From Chengkuizengella sp. SCS-71B (GTDB lineage: Bacteria > Bacillota > Bacilli > Paenibacillales > KCTC-33759), in assembly GCF_040100845.1 (NCBI RefSeq), contig NZ_JAZHSH010000001.1:2588501-2652500 (forward strand): DNA of 64,000 nucleotides. The letters run 5' to 3'. Every line of letters begins with the position of its first letter. Within the stretch, counting starts at the first letter, position 1. A program made the translations under genes and the position numbers. Under the pieces are notes generated by a model. The model did not search any database and was not told the origin of the DNA. It saw nothing but the letters and a program-made list of their open reading frames with translations. Below, piece by piece: positions 1-7,758 of this stretch.

Positions 1-157
1 TCATACCCTTTTCAAAATCTGACAGTCCTAAATCCTCAACAATAAACGTACCTGTAGGACCTAGTAAAACCCATATCATAAAACTAATATCAAAATATAA
101 AAATGATGCAAATAATGTTGGGTTATGTCCACTTCTTAAAAATTCTTTTAATCTCAT
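1..157 (-). CDS. narK: NarK-type nitrate/nitrite transporter, N-terminal part
   Basis: Only the first 52 codons lie in the window; the gene runs off the left edge. The peptide starts [19 protein letters not shown] and continues with the [13 protein letters not shown] stretch typical of the first membrane helix of the NarK/NasA branch of the major facilitator family, which moves nitrate and nitrite across the membrane. The ATG at 157 follows an AAGGAG ribosome site with good spacing. A palindromic FNR-like site with a matching -10 hexamer lies upstream, which fits anaerobic induction of nitrate respiration. The family call rests on recognising this N-terminal signature; whether it is a respiratory or assimilatory transporter cannot be seen, though the FNR site favours respiration. 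Confidence 0.72.
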   Translation of the reverse strand, partial: MRLKEFLRSGHNPTLFASFLYFDISFMIWVLLGPTGTFIVEDLGLSDFEKGM

Positions 158-196
158 CTCACCCACACTCCTTAAACTAAAGATAATTCTTATTAA

Positions 197-240
197 ATTG
201 TAAACGTATCCAAAGGGATATGGATGTGACATTTGTCACG
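197..240 (-). promoter_or_regulatory. FNR-type class II promoter of the narK gene
   Basis: On the minus strand the palindrome at 225-240 reads CGTGACAAATGTCACA, which fits the Bacillus FNR/CRP-family box TGTGA-N6-TCAC. A TACAAT -10 hexamer lies at 202-197, placing transcription start near 190. The centre of the box is then about 42 bases upstream of the start, the class II activator position. No good -35 hexamer is needed in such promoters. The arrangement is seen directly; binding by FNR is inferred. Confidence 0.7.
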
Positions 241-302
241 ATAGATCAAAAGTTCATAAAATATTCATTTTATATACATGTTTAAATTTAAAACATCATA
301 AA

Positions 303-339
303 CAAAGAACCTTCCCTTGACGCTACTAAAGGTTCTTTG
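303..339 (-). terminator. Terminator downstream of dapF
   Basis: An 11-bp perfect stem (CAAAGAACCTT with AAGGTTCTTTG) encloses a 15-base loop, followed on the minus strand by a T-rich stretch. On the plus strand it is also followed by T-rich sequence, so it could act in both directions, but the only gene ending towards it is dapF. Confidence 0.65.
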
Positions 340-426
340 CTTTTGTATTTTGTAGAAAAAATTATATTTGGTATTTTTTTGCGCTTACCCGAGAAATGAA
401 ACGGACGATGTGGATGAAAAAAATAA

Positions 427-1260
427 TTAAAGTAGTTTTCCTTTGTACACTTCTTCAGCTGGACCCGTCATATATACATGATTATCTGCTTCATTCCATT
501 CAATGAATAAATCCCCACCTTTTAAAGAGACAGTTGCATTACGATCTGCTTTTTCATTTAATACAGATGCAACTACGGTTGCGCATGCTCCAGTTCCACA
601 TGCTAATGTTGGACCAGCCCCTCTTTCCCAAACACGCATATCCATGAAAGAAGCATCTCTCACAGTAACAAACTCAACGTTAATTTTATTAGGAAATAGT
701 GGATGCTTCTCAAGCTTTGGACCCCATGTATCTAAATCAAAATTCACGGCATCATCCACATATATCACACAATGAGGATTACCCATTGAAACAGCAGTAA
801 AATAAAACTGTCTTCCATCAACTTCAATTGGATAGTTTACTACAACATCTTGATCAATGTTTGTTGGCACTTGTTTTCCTTGTAAAATAGGTTCACCCAT
901 ATTTACTTTTACTGTTTTTACTTTTCCTTGGTCTACGTTCAACCATACTTTTTGTGCACCCGCACCAATCGTTTCGATTGATATTTCCGTTTTGTTTGTT
1001 AATCCATGATCGTATACAGACTTTGCCACACAACGGATCGCATTTCCACACTGCTCAGCCTCTGAACCGTCAGAATTAATAATACGCATCATAAAATCAG
1101 CCTTTTCCGAAGGAAGAATATATACTAAACCGTCTGCACCAATACCGAAATATCTATTACAAACTTTAATTGCTAAATCTGAAGCTCTTTCAGGCAATTG
1201 GTTTTCCCCTGAAACAATAATGAAATCGTTGCCTAAACCATTCATTTTTGTAAATTCCAT
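427..1260 (-). CDS. dapF: Diaminopimelate epimerase
   Basis: Interconverts LL- and meso-diaminopimelate in the lysine and peptidoglycan pathway in the cytoplasm. The protein is 277 residues, the usual family length. Both active-site cysteines are visible: Cys71 in the SEAEQCGNAIRC motif and Cys221 in the GPTLACGTGAC motif. The start at 1260 (MEFTKMNGLGND) was chosen because an AAGGAG site lies about eight bases upstream; a longer reading frame extends 13 codons further but has no ribosome site and departs from the family N-terminus. It appears monocistronic, with a terminator at 303-339. Confidence 0.96.
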   Translation of the reverse strand: MEFTKMNGLGNDFIIVSGENQLPERASDLAIKVCNRYFGIGADGLVYILPSEKADFMMRIINSDGSEAEQCGNAIRCVAKSVYDHGLTNKTEISIETIGAGAQKVWLNVDQGKVKTVKVNMGEPILQGKQVPTNIDQDVVVNYPIEVDGRQFYFTAVSMGNPHCVIYVDDAVNFDLDTWGPKLEKHPLFPNKINVEFVTVRDASFMDMRVWERGAGPTLACGTGACATVVASVLNEKADRNATVSLKGGDLFIEWNEADNHVYMTGPAEEVYKGKLL

Positions 1261-1435
1261 AAAATCACTCCTTAAATCTAATCTACAATAATTTAACATG
1301 ATTGTACAACTAATAAAATAGATTTTAATACATTTATTTTGTATTCAGAGACGAAATCTCTTAAACAATACTTTTCATATGAAAAAGAACCTCCAAACCA
1401 CTTCTAGTGATTTTGAAAGTTCTTAGAAAAGTTTA

Positions 1436-1540
1436 GATTAAGCATTCATAGCTTTGCTTCACTTATTGGAACTTTATGTTCCGGGCCCCGCAAAAGCAAT
1501 AGGCTTAATCTTCTTAAGCTTTTTCCTCACTTTTTGGGGT
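1436..1540 (-). repeat. R1 repeat, diverged copy downstream of the Ca2+ ATPase gene
   Basis: This stretch shares the R1 unit pattern of the 7401-7750 cluster: AGCTT..CTTCACTT blocks, a GGGCCCC palindrome followed by GCAAAAG, and a second AGCTTTTTCCTCACTTTTT block. An 8-bp inverted pair (GATTAAGC at 1436-1443, GCTTAATC at 1503-1510) brackets most of it, and a GGAAC/GTTCC hairpin lies inside. Read on the minus strand it begins a few bases after the ATPase stop codon. No coding function is visible. Confidence 0.6.
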
Positions 1541-1545
1541 AAGTG

Positions 1546-4314
1546 TTACCTTGGCATTGGTTTAAACTTAATTTTTTTCTTTTTTCTAAACATGGTTTTA
1601 ACTACACTTCCAGCCCCAAAGAAGAAACTCGGAATTCCTGCAAATACTAGTACTAATGACCATTCATTCAAGCCTAAACCTACTGTTTTAAATATAGGTT
1701 GAAGAGCGTCAATATATAATACACCTAATAACAATAACACAGAGGATAACACCGCAATAACTAAATACATATTTTGAAAAATATTTCGATGGAAAATAGA
1801 ATGAGAACTTCGACAATCAAACACATGGATGAGTTGAGCCATTACTAGGGTTGAAAATGCAACAGTCTGTGCCCTAACTAACGTATCTGGATCTCCAGGA
1901 TTTTCCCTTAGAACAATCCAAAAAGCTGCTAGTGTGCATATTCCGATGACAATTCCCCGACTAATGATTTTCCAACCTAATCTACGACCAAATATATTTT
2001 CCTTTGCAGGACGAGGTTTTTGTTTCATCAAATCGTCCTCAGCTTGATCTACTCCAAGTGCCATGGCAGGCAACCCATCAGTAACCAAATTTACCCATAG
2101 TATTTGTATAGGAACTAAAGGAAGTGGCATCCCCATCATCATAGCAATGAACATTGTTAAAATTTCTCCTACATTTGAAGCTAATAAGTAGCGTATAAAT
2201 TTACGAATATTTTCATAAATGCCCCTACCTTCTTCAATTGCTGATACGATTGTAGTAAAATTATCATCACTTAATACTAATGCGGATGCTTCTTTAGAAA
2301 CATCCGTTCCCGTGATTCCCATCGATATTCCGATATCAGCGGCCTTGATAGCAGGCGCATCATTTACCCCATCACCTGTCATAGCTACAACGTGACCTTT
2401 TCTCTGAAGGGATTTAACAATTCTTAGTTTATGCTCGGGGGATACGCGGGCAAAAACATTAACATCATCTATTATTTGATCTAAATCATCATCTGACATT
2501 TTAACAAGTTGTTTTCCATTGATTATACGACCAGCATCCTTATAAACGATCCCTAATTGCCTGGCAATCGCTTCCGCTGTCGTTTGGTGATCTCCTGTGA
2601 TCATCACTGTTTTAATTCCTGCTTTTTTACATTTAAATATAGCCTCATGGACTTCTTTTCGAGGGGGATCTATCATACCTGTTAATCCAACAAATATTAA
2701 ATTGTTTTCTAAACCTTCATCATCTTGCGATTCTGAGTTTCTTATATCACGATAAGCCAACCCTAAAACTCTTAAAGCAGATCTAGCCATCGCTTCGTTA
2801 GCAGATAAAATTTTCTTTCTTAATGTTTCATTCAATGGGGTTACTTTCCCTTCCCATAAAACATAAGAACAACGATCTAACAATAAATCAGGTGCTCCCT
2901 TTGTACATATTAACTTTCCACCTTGATGTTTTACTATGACAGACATTCTCTTTCTTTCAGAATCAAACGGAAGCTCTTTTTCTCTTTGATATAAGGTTTG
3001 TAATGAAGAATGCGTCATGCCTGCTTTAGCACCCAATACTAGCAGGGCACCTTCAGTAGGATCACCTTCAATGATCCAATCTGTTTGTTGCTTTTGGTTT
3101 CTCTTTTTGCTTTGTTTATCAGATGATTTTTGCAAAGTAGCATTATTACAAAGGACTGATATTTGCATTAAACGTCGAATAGATGAGTCTTTTTGTACAT
3201 CCATCGTTTTTCCTTTATGTTTTAACTCACCAGCAGGTCTATAACCGTCCCCTGACACTTCTAAAATTTTATCTTCCATCCATAAATGAGTCACTGTCAT
3301 TTTGTTCTGTGTTAACGTTCCTGTCTTATCAGAGCATATAACAGAAGCACATCCTAACGTTTCTACAGAAGGAAGTTTTCTCACTATGGCTTTTCGTTTT
3401 ATCATTCGTTGTACACCAAGTGCAAGTGCGATCGTTACGATTGCAGGCAGACCCTCGGGTATAGCCGCAACAGCTAAACTTACACCAGCCAAAAACATAC
3501 CGTATGTTGGTTGTCCATGCAGTATTCCTGCAACAACAACCATAATTGTCAACCCAATAGATAATGCAATTAATATTTTTCCTAACTGCTCTAAGCGATG
3601 TTGAAGTGGAGTCTCGGCTGATTCTGTATTTTGAATCAAATCTGCAATTTTACCCATTTCTGTATCCATTCCAGTTTTAACAACAATGCCTTTTGCTGTT
3701 CCTTTCGTAATCATGGTTCCCATAAAACCTAAATTTCGTTGATCACCTAAAGGAACTTCATCTTCTTCAATTACCTCATGGTGTTTTGTCACAGACACAG
3801 ATTCACCAGTTAATGCTGATTCCTCTACTTGTAATCCATTTGTATTAATAAACCTTATATCTGCTGGAATTCGATCACCACCAGTGACTAAAATCAAGTC
3901 CCCAGGTACAAGCTCACTCGCTTTAATACTCATCTCTATTCCATTGCGAATCACTCTAGCTGTAGGTGCAGACATTTCCTTTAAAGCTCTCAAGGACCGT
4001 TCAGCTCTAAATTCCTGAATAAAGCCTAATATACCATTCATAATAATGATAGCAATGATTGTTATAGCATCCAAAAATTCACCCAGCAATCCAGATATCA
4101 ATACCGCACCAACCAATACTAACACCATAAAATCTTTAAATTGATTTAAAAATAGAATAATAGGAGAAATCTTTTGTTTTTCGATGATCACATTTTCCCC
4201 ATATTCTTCTTTATTCCTAGTTACTTCCTTTTCAGAAAGTCCTTCTCTGGCATTTACTCTGTATGCTTCTAACGTTTCATCTGTGCTTAGTTGGTACCAT
4301 TTCCTTTGACTCAT
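1546..4314 (-). CDS. yloB: Calcium-transporting P-type ATPase (YloB-like, SERCA type)
   Basis: A 922-residue P2A-type ATPase that uses ATP to pump Ca2+ out of the cytoplasm. Visible in order: an N-terminal cation ATPase domain (KWYQLSTDETLEAY), the actuator TGES motif, the phosphorylation motif SDKTGTLTQNKM, the hinge motif TGDGVNDAPAI, and a C-terminal set of membrane segments. The tail is strongly basic (RKKKKKIKFKP). The ATG at 4314 is preferred over a GTG three bases earlier because it is spaced eight bases from a GAGGGGG site. In Bacillus subtilis yloB adjoins yloA, as here, but here the two genes are divergent. An R1 repeat follows the stop codon. Confidence 0.9.
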   Translation of the reverse strand: MSQRKWYQLSTDETLEAYRVNAREGLSEKEVTRNKEEYGENVIIEKQKISPIILFLNQFKDFMVLVLVGAVLISGLLGEFLDAITIIAIIIMNGILGFIQEFRAERSLRALKEMSAPTARVIRNGIEMSIKASELVPGDLILVTGGDRIPADIRFINTNGLQVEESALTGESVSVTKHHEVIEEDEVPLGDQRNLGFMGTMITKGTAKGIVVKTGMDTEMGKIADLIQNTESAETPLQHRLEQLGKILIALSIGLTIMVVVAGILHGQPTYGMFLAGVSLAVAAIPEGLPAIVTIALALGVQRMIKRKAIVRKLPSVETLGCASVICSDKTGTLTQNKMTVTHLWMEDKILEVSGDGYRPAGELKHKGKTMDVQKDSSIRRLMQISVLCNNATLQKSSDKQSKKRNQKQQTDWIIEGDPTEGALLVLGAKAGMTHSSLQTLYQREKELPFDSERKRMSVIVKHQGGKLICTKGAPDLLLDRCSYVLWEGKVTPLNETLRKKILSANEAMARSALRVLGLAYRDIRNSESQDDEGLENNLIFVGLTGMIDPPRKEVHEAIFKCKKAGIKTVMITGDHQTTAEAIARQLGIVYKDAGRIINGKQLVKMSDDDLDQIIDDVNVFARVSPEHKLRIVKSLQRKGHVVAMTGDGVNDAPAIKAADIGISMGITGTDVSKEASALVLSDDNFTTIVSAIEEGRGIYENIRKFIRYLLASNVGEILTMFIAMMMGMPLPLVPIQILWVNLVTDGLPAMALGVDQAEDDLMKQKPRPAKENIFGRRLGWKIISRGIVIGICTLAAFWIVLRENPGDPDTLVRAQTVAFSTLVMAQLIHVFDCRSSHSIFHRNIFQNMYLVIAVLSSVLLLLGVLYIDALQPIFKTVGLGLNEWSLVLVFAGIPSFFFGAGSVVKTMFRKKKKIKFKPMPR

Positions 4315-4490
4315 CACTTGTCCCCCTCTCTAAAACCTGTCTAGGGTAAATGTATTCAGACAAGCCGCAAAATATCACTTTTGTAATGAACTTTTTAATC
4401 TTTCAAATATAGTATAAAATAAGGAGATAATTGCAATAAAAACTACCACTAAAGTATTGATTTAAAAACAAGAAATGGAGCATATAAATT

Positions 4491-6257
4491 ATGGCTATAG
4501 ACGGACTAGTGATTCACGCGCTCATACACGAGCTTCAAAATTGTGTGGGTGGAAGAATAAATAAAATATATCAACCAAACGAACATGACATACGTTTGCA
4601 TATACGAGCTCAAGGTAAAAATCAAAAGTTGATTTTATCGGCAAACCCTACCTATCCCAGAGTTCATTTAACAGAAGGATCATCTCAAAATCCATTGGAA
4701 GCTCCGATGTTTTGTATGTTATTAAGAAAACATTGTGAAAATGGCATTATTGAGTCTATTGAACAAATAGATCTTGAACGAATATTTCATATCAAAGTTA
4801 GGCAAAGAAATGAATTAGGTGATTTTAATCGCAAAGTCATAGTAGTGGAAATTATGGGTCGTCATAGTAATATCATATTGTTGGATACAGAAAAAAATAT
4901 GATTTTAGATAGTATCCACCACGTTAATGCCTTAATAAATAGACATAGAGTAGTTTTACCAGGTGCAGAATATATCACTCCTCCAGATCAAGGAAAAATA
5001 AATCCGTTAAATTGTTCAGAGGATCAAATGAATGAGTTGATAAAAAATACAGATCATGAAGAGGAAGAAAAAACTTGGCAATTTATCCTGAACCTCTTTA
5101 GTGGCCTCAGCCCAATTACGGCTAAGGAAATCGTCAGTCGGAGTGAAATTCCATTAAACTGTTTAGTATACGAACTTCTAGAGAACGAACAACAAAAGCA
5201 GAAATTGATAAAAACATTTATAACACTTATGCAGCAATTAAAAAATAATCAATACCAGCCCACTATCTTAGAAACCTCTAATAAAATTTTATTTAATATT
5301 CTAGGGCTTACACATGTTCAAGGAAATATGACATCCTTCAAGTCCATAAACCAATGTTTGGACGAGTATTTTGGAAGCAAGGTTGAAAGAGATATTATAC
5401 GACAAAAAGTAGGGGATCTTCTAAAATTAATTCAAAATGAAAAAAATAAAAATATAAAAAAACTTAAAAAACTGAACAGAACGATTGAGCAGGCTGAGGA
5501 AGCAGATTTGTACCGTATTTATGGTGAACTTCTTACCGCATCTCTTCATGAAATCAATCGTGGAGATAAAGAAATAGAAGTTATCAATTATTATGATGAA
5601 GATCAGAGAAAAATTAAAATTCCATTAAATCAAAAGTTTTCACCTTCAGAAAATGCTCAATATTATTTTAAAAAATATACAAAAAGTAAAAATAGTGTAT
5701 CAGTAGTTAAAGAGCAAATTGAAGTAACCGAAAAAGAAGTAGAATATTTAGACACCATTCTTCAACAAATAAGTTCAGCATCTATCTCAGATATAGACGA
5801 AATAAAAGAGGAATTGATGGAGCAAGGTTACATTCGAAAAAGAAATACTGGAAGAAAGAAAAAGAAGAAAAATGACAAACCTACTTTAACTTGTTATACC
5901 TCAAGTGAGGGAGTTCAAATTTACGTAGGAAAAAATAATCTGCAAAATGAGTATTTAACCAACCGTTTTGCAAGTTACAAAGATACATGGTTACATACAA
6001 AAGATATACCCGGTTCACATGTTGTTATTAAAAGTACCGAGTTTGGAGAAAAAACATTAGAAGAAGCCGCTATGATTGCAGCTTATTTCAGTAAAGCAAA
6101 GGAGTCAAGCCAAGTCCCTGTTGACTATACTCTTATTCGTCATGTACGAAAACCAAATGGCTCAAAACCTGGGTATGTGATATACGACAATCAGAAAACG
6201 GTTTTTATCACACCTGAGGAAGAAGTGATTAAAAAGATGGAGCATTGTGTGAAATAG
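4491..6257 (+). CDS. rqcH: RqcH (NFACT family) ribosome quality control protein
   Basis: Binds stalled 50S subunits still carrying nascent chains and recruits tRNA-Ala to add C-terminal alanine tails that mark the chain for degradation. The 588-residue protein has the family order: NFACT-N domain (MFCMLLRKH, VEIMGRHSNIIL), a long charged coiled-coil middle, and an NFACT-R domain with WLHTKDIPGSHVVI near residue 500. The motif that is Asp97-Arg98 in B. subtilis RqcH, by my alignment from memory, is Glu96-Arg97 here. A TGGAGC ribosome site precedes the ATG. The gene is divergent from yloB and ends at a strong terminator. Confidence 0.93.
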   Translation: MAIDGLVIHALIHELQNCVGGRINKIYQPNEHDIRLHIRAQGKNQKLILSANPTYPRVHLTEGSSQNPLEAPMFCMLLRKHCENGIIESIEQIDLERIFHIKVRQRNELGDFNRKVIVVEIMGRHSNIILLDTEKNMILDSIHHVNALINRHRVVLPGAEYITPPDQGKINPLNCSEDQMNELIKNTDHEEEEKTWQFILNLFSGLSPITAKEIVSRSEIPLNCLVYELLENEQQKQKLIKTFITLMQQLKNNQYQPTILETSNKILFNILGLTHVQGNMTSFKSINQCLDEYFGSKVERDIIRQKVGDLLKLIQNEKNKNIKKLKKLNRTIEQAEEADLYRIYGELLTASLHEINRGDKEIEVINYYDEDQRKIKIPLNQKFSPSENAQYYFKKYTKSKNSVSVVKEQIEVTEKEVEYLDTILQQISSASISDIDEIKEELMEQGYIRKRNTGRKKKKKNDKPTLTCYTSSEGVQIYVGKNNLQNEYLTNRFASYKDTWLHTKDIPGSHVVIKSTEFGEKTLEEAAMIAAYFSKAKESSQVPVDYTLIRHVRKPNGSKPGYVIYDNQKTVFITPEEEVIKKMEHCVK

Positions 6258-6291
6258 TTCAGAGTATTTATATTTTAAAAAGAGAGCTAAA

Positions 6292-6325
6292 AAATAGTAT
6301 GCCAAACTACTGTGGCATACTATTT
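6292..6325 (+). terminator. rqcH terminator
   Basis: A 13-bp perfect stem (AAATAGTATGCCA with its complement) with an 8-base loop is followed by TTTATA. It lies 35 bases after the rqcH stop codon. It also overlaps the 3' end region of the minus-strand in-frame extension at 6333-6491 and could terminate that strand too. Confidence 0.8.
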
Positions 6326-6332
6326 TTATACA

Positions 6333-6491
6333 TTATGAGTCTACTCTTAATTTGTTTACTATTGCATAATCAATCAAATCGTGCATTTTCTCAATTGATT
6401 CATCACGAAGTAAGTATTGATTTCCATCATCTAATAAAATGACATATTCATCCACGAACTTGAGATGATACTGTTCAATACCTAATGAATT
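6333..6491 (-). other. In-frame open extension (52 codons) after the PHP gene stop codon
   Basis: Directly after the TGA stop of the PHP-domain gene the same frame stays open for 52 codons to a TAA at 6333-6335. The predicted peptide is hydrophilic and looks protein-like (DEYVILLDDGNQYLLRDES, EKMHDLIDYAIVNKL). No ATG opens it; candidate starts are an ATT or a GTG without a clear ribosome site, or an internal ATG. It may be a small separate gene with a rare start codon, the remnant of a longer PHP protein interrupted by a nonsense mutation, or a stop-codon readthrough product. I do not recognise the family. Confidence 0.35.
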
Positions 6492-7340
6492 TCAATTGAT
6501 TTTATTTTTCAGCTTCGATAAAACTTCTATATTTATTTTTCGACCACCAATAGGAGCATGGAACACTTCACCATTTCGTTCACCATGAAAATCAGAACCT
6601 GCTGTTACGACCAATTGATATTTATTAGCTAATCTAAGGTACTTATCCTCTTCTTCAGCGTTGTGGTCAGAATGATATACTTCTAATCCATCTACCCCAT
6701 GTTGAATTAACTCTTCCACCAATTCATCATTTTCATATAATCCAGGATGTGCGATCACGGCAACACCACCTGCTTGTCTAATCCAATCTACCGCTTCAGA
6801 AGGATGGATACGTGGAGGGTTTACAAATGCTTTCCCATCTTTGCCAAGATATAATTCAAAAGCTTCCTTAATCGTTTTAACAATTCCTTTATGAACAAGC
6901 ACTTCAGCAATATGCGGTCTTCCTACGGTTTGTCTTGTTTTTTTCTTTGGGGCCAGCTCTAAAACATCATCCATCGTAATTTCTATCCCTAGATCTTGCA
7001 GTTTTTTAATCATCATGTCATTACGAATAGATCGAACATCACGAAGTTGATCTAATCGCTCTAAAAAAATGGTATCTTCATAATTTATATAGTAGCCAAG
7101 TATATGAATATCCAATTTATTAGCAACAGTACTAATTTCAATACCTGGAACAACTTCAATTCCAATTTTTTCACCTTCAGCTATTGCTTGCTTTAATCCT
7201 GAAACAGTATCATGATCCGTAATTGCCACACCTGCTAAACCTTTTTCTTTGGCCATTTTTACATTTTCGCTTGGAAGATGAAGTCCATCAGAGGCTAAAG
7301 TATGTGTATGAAGATCTACGTATTGATTGTTGTTATTCAT
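6492..7340 (-). CDS. PHP-domain phosphoesterase (TrpH/YciV type)
   Basis: A metal-dependent phosphoesterase of the polymerase and histidinol phosphatase superfamily; related YciV/RNase AM enzymes hydrolyse nucleoside 3',5'-bisphosphates and short RNA 5' ends. The N-terminal metal motif YVDLHTHTLASDG, the second motif AITDHDTV, an HPG motif in VIAHPGLYE, and the C-terminal GSDFHGE motif are all present, so the active site looks complete. Length is 282 residues from the chosen ATG, typical for the family. A start six codons upstream (7358) is possible; neither has a strong ribosome site. The reading frame continues after the stop codon, noted separately. Confidence 0.82.
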   Translation of the reverse strand: MNNNNQYVDLHTHTLASDGLHLPSENVKMAKEKGLAGVAITDHDTVSGLKQAIAEGEKIGIEVVPGIEISTVANKLDIHILGYYINYEDTIFLERLDQLRDVRSIRNDMMIKKLQDLGIEITMDDVLELAPKKKTRQTVGRPHIAEVLVHKGIVKTIKEAFELYLGKDGKAFVNPPRIHPSEAVDWIRQAGGVAVIAHPGLYENDELVEELIQHGVDGLEVYHSDHNAEEEDKYLRLANKYQLVVTAGSDFHGERNGEVFHAPIGGRKINIEVLSKLKNKIN

Positions 7341-7400
7341 GTTAAGACCAACTTTCATTTCTATTATTTAAATTCTAAAAAGTACTAGACTAACCTACAA

Positions 7401-7575
7401 AGCTTTTCTTCACTTTTTTAGGAATAATTGTTCTGGGGTCCCCGAAAAGTATTCGGATTATTCTTCAGAGCTTCCCTTCACTTTTTCGATTTAAATTTAA
7501 TCGGATCTGGGCCCCGCAAAAGTAAAAGGACTAACCTAAAGCTTCACCATACTTTTTTTAGATTCTCCCGGTTCC
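7401..7575 (-). repeat. R1 repeat units, tandem group 1
   Basis: Three successive units begin AGCTT and contain TTCAC/TACTTTTTT blocks at 7401, 7469 and about 7540. The first is the best preserved: CTTCACTTTTTTAGG, a GGGGTCCCC palindrome, CCGAAAAGTATTCGG, and ATTATTCTTCAG. The second and third are diverged (GGGCCCCGCAAAAGTA and GGTTCCCTGAAAAAGTA). The 79-base segment 7408-7486 recurs at 7672-7750 with only a few mismatches. Within a unit, flanking AATAAT/ATTATT can pair around two inner palindromes. No gene is visible. Confidence 0.75.
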
Positions 7576-7590
7576 CTGAAAAAGTAATCG

Positions 7591-7651
7591 GTCGGTTATA
7601 AACTGCCACCTCCATGTTGGCAATTCCGACACCAGTTCATCCATGAACTGG
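7591..7651. repeat. Two hairpins between the R1 groups
   Basis: At 7591-7630 GTCGG pairs with CCGAC and an inner TGCCA pairs with TGGCA, forming a nested stem. At 7632-7651 CCAGTTCAT and ATGAACTGG form a perfect 9-bp stem with a 2-base loop. Neither has a T-run, so they do not look like simple terminators. They lie in the spacer between the two R1 groups in the 400-base interval without genes. Confidence 0.5.
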
Positions 7652-7664
7652 GTATACTCTTCAA

Positions 7665-7750
7665 AGGCTGACTTCACTTTTTTAGGAATAATCGTTATGG
7701 GGTCCCCGAAAAGTATTCGGATTATTCTTCAGAGCTTCCCTTCACTTTTT
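7665..7750 (-). repeat. R1 repeat unit, group 2, downstream of the LysR gene
   Basis: The 79 bases at 7672-7750 match 7408-7486 almost perfectly (differences around AATCGTTAT versus AATTGTTCT). The copy is read on the minus strand immediately after the LysR stop codon, starting with CCCCAAAAAGTGAAG. The outer stem GAATAATC/GATTATTC is 8 bp here, against 7 bp plus a mismatch in the first copy. Confidence 0.75.
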
Positions 7751-7758
7751 GGGGTTGC

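Noticed and set aside
6245-6442. Plus-strand frame overlapping the rqcH end.
   Set aside because: It runs through the rqcH terminator stem and lacks a ribosome site.
7401-7750. CRISPR-like array, because of repeated units.
   Set aside because: Units vary strongly, are joined without regular unique spacers, and no cas genes are near.
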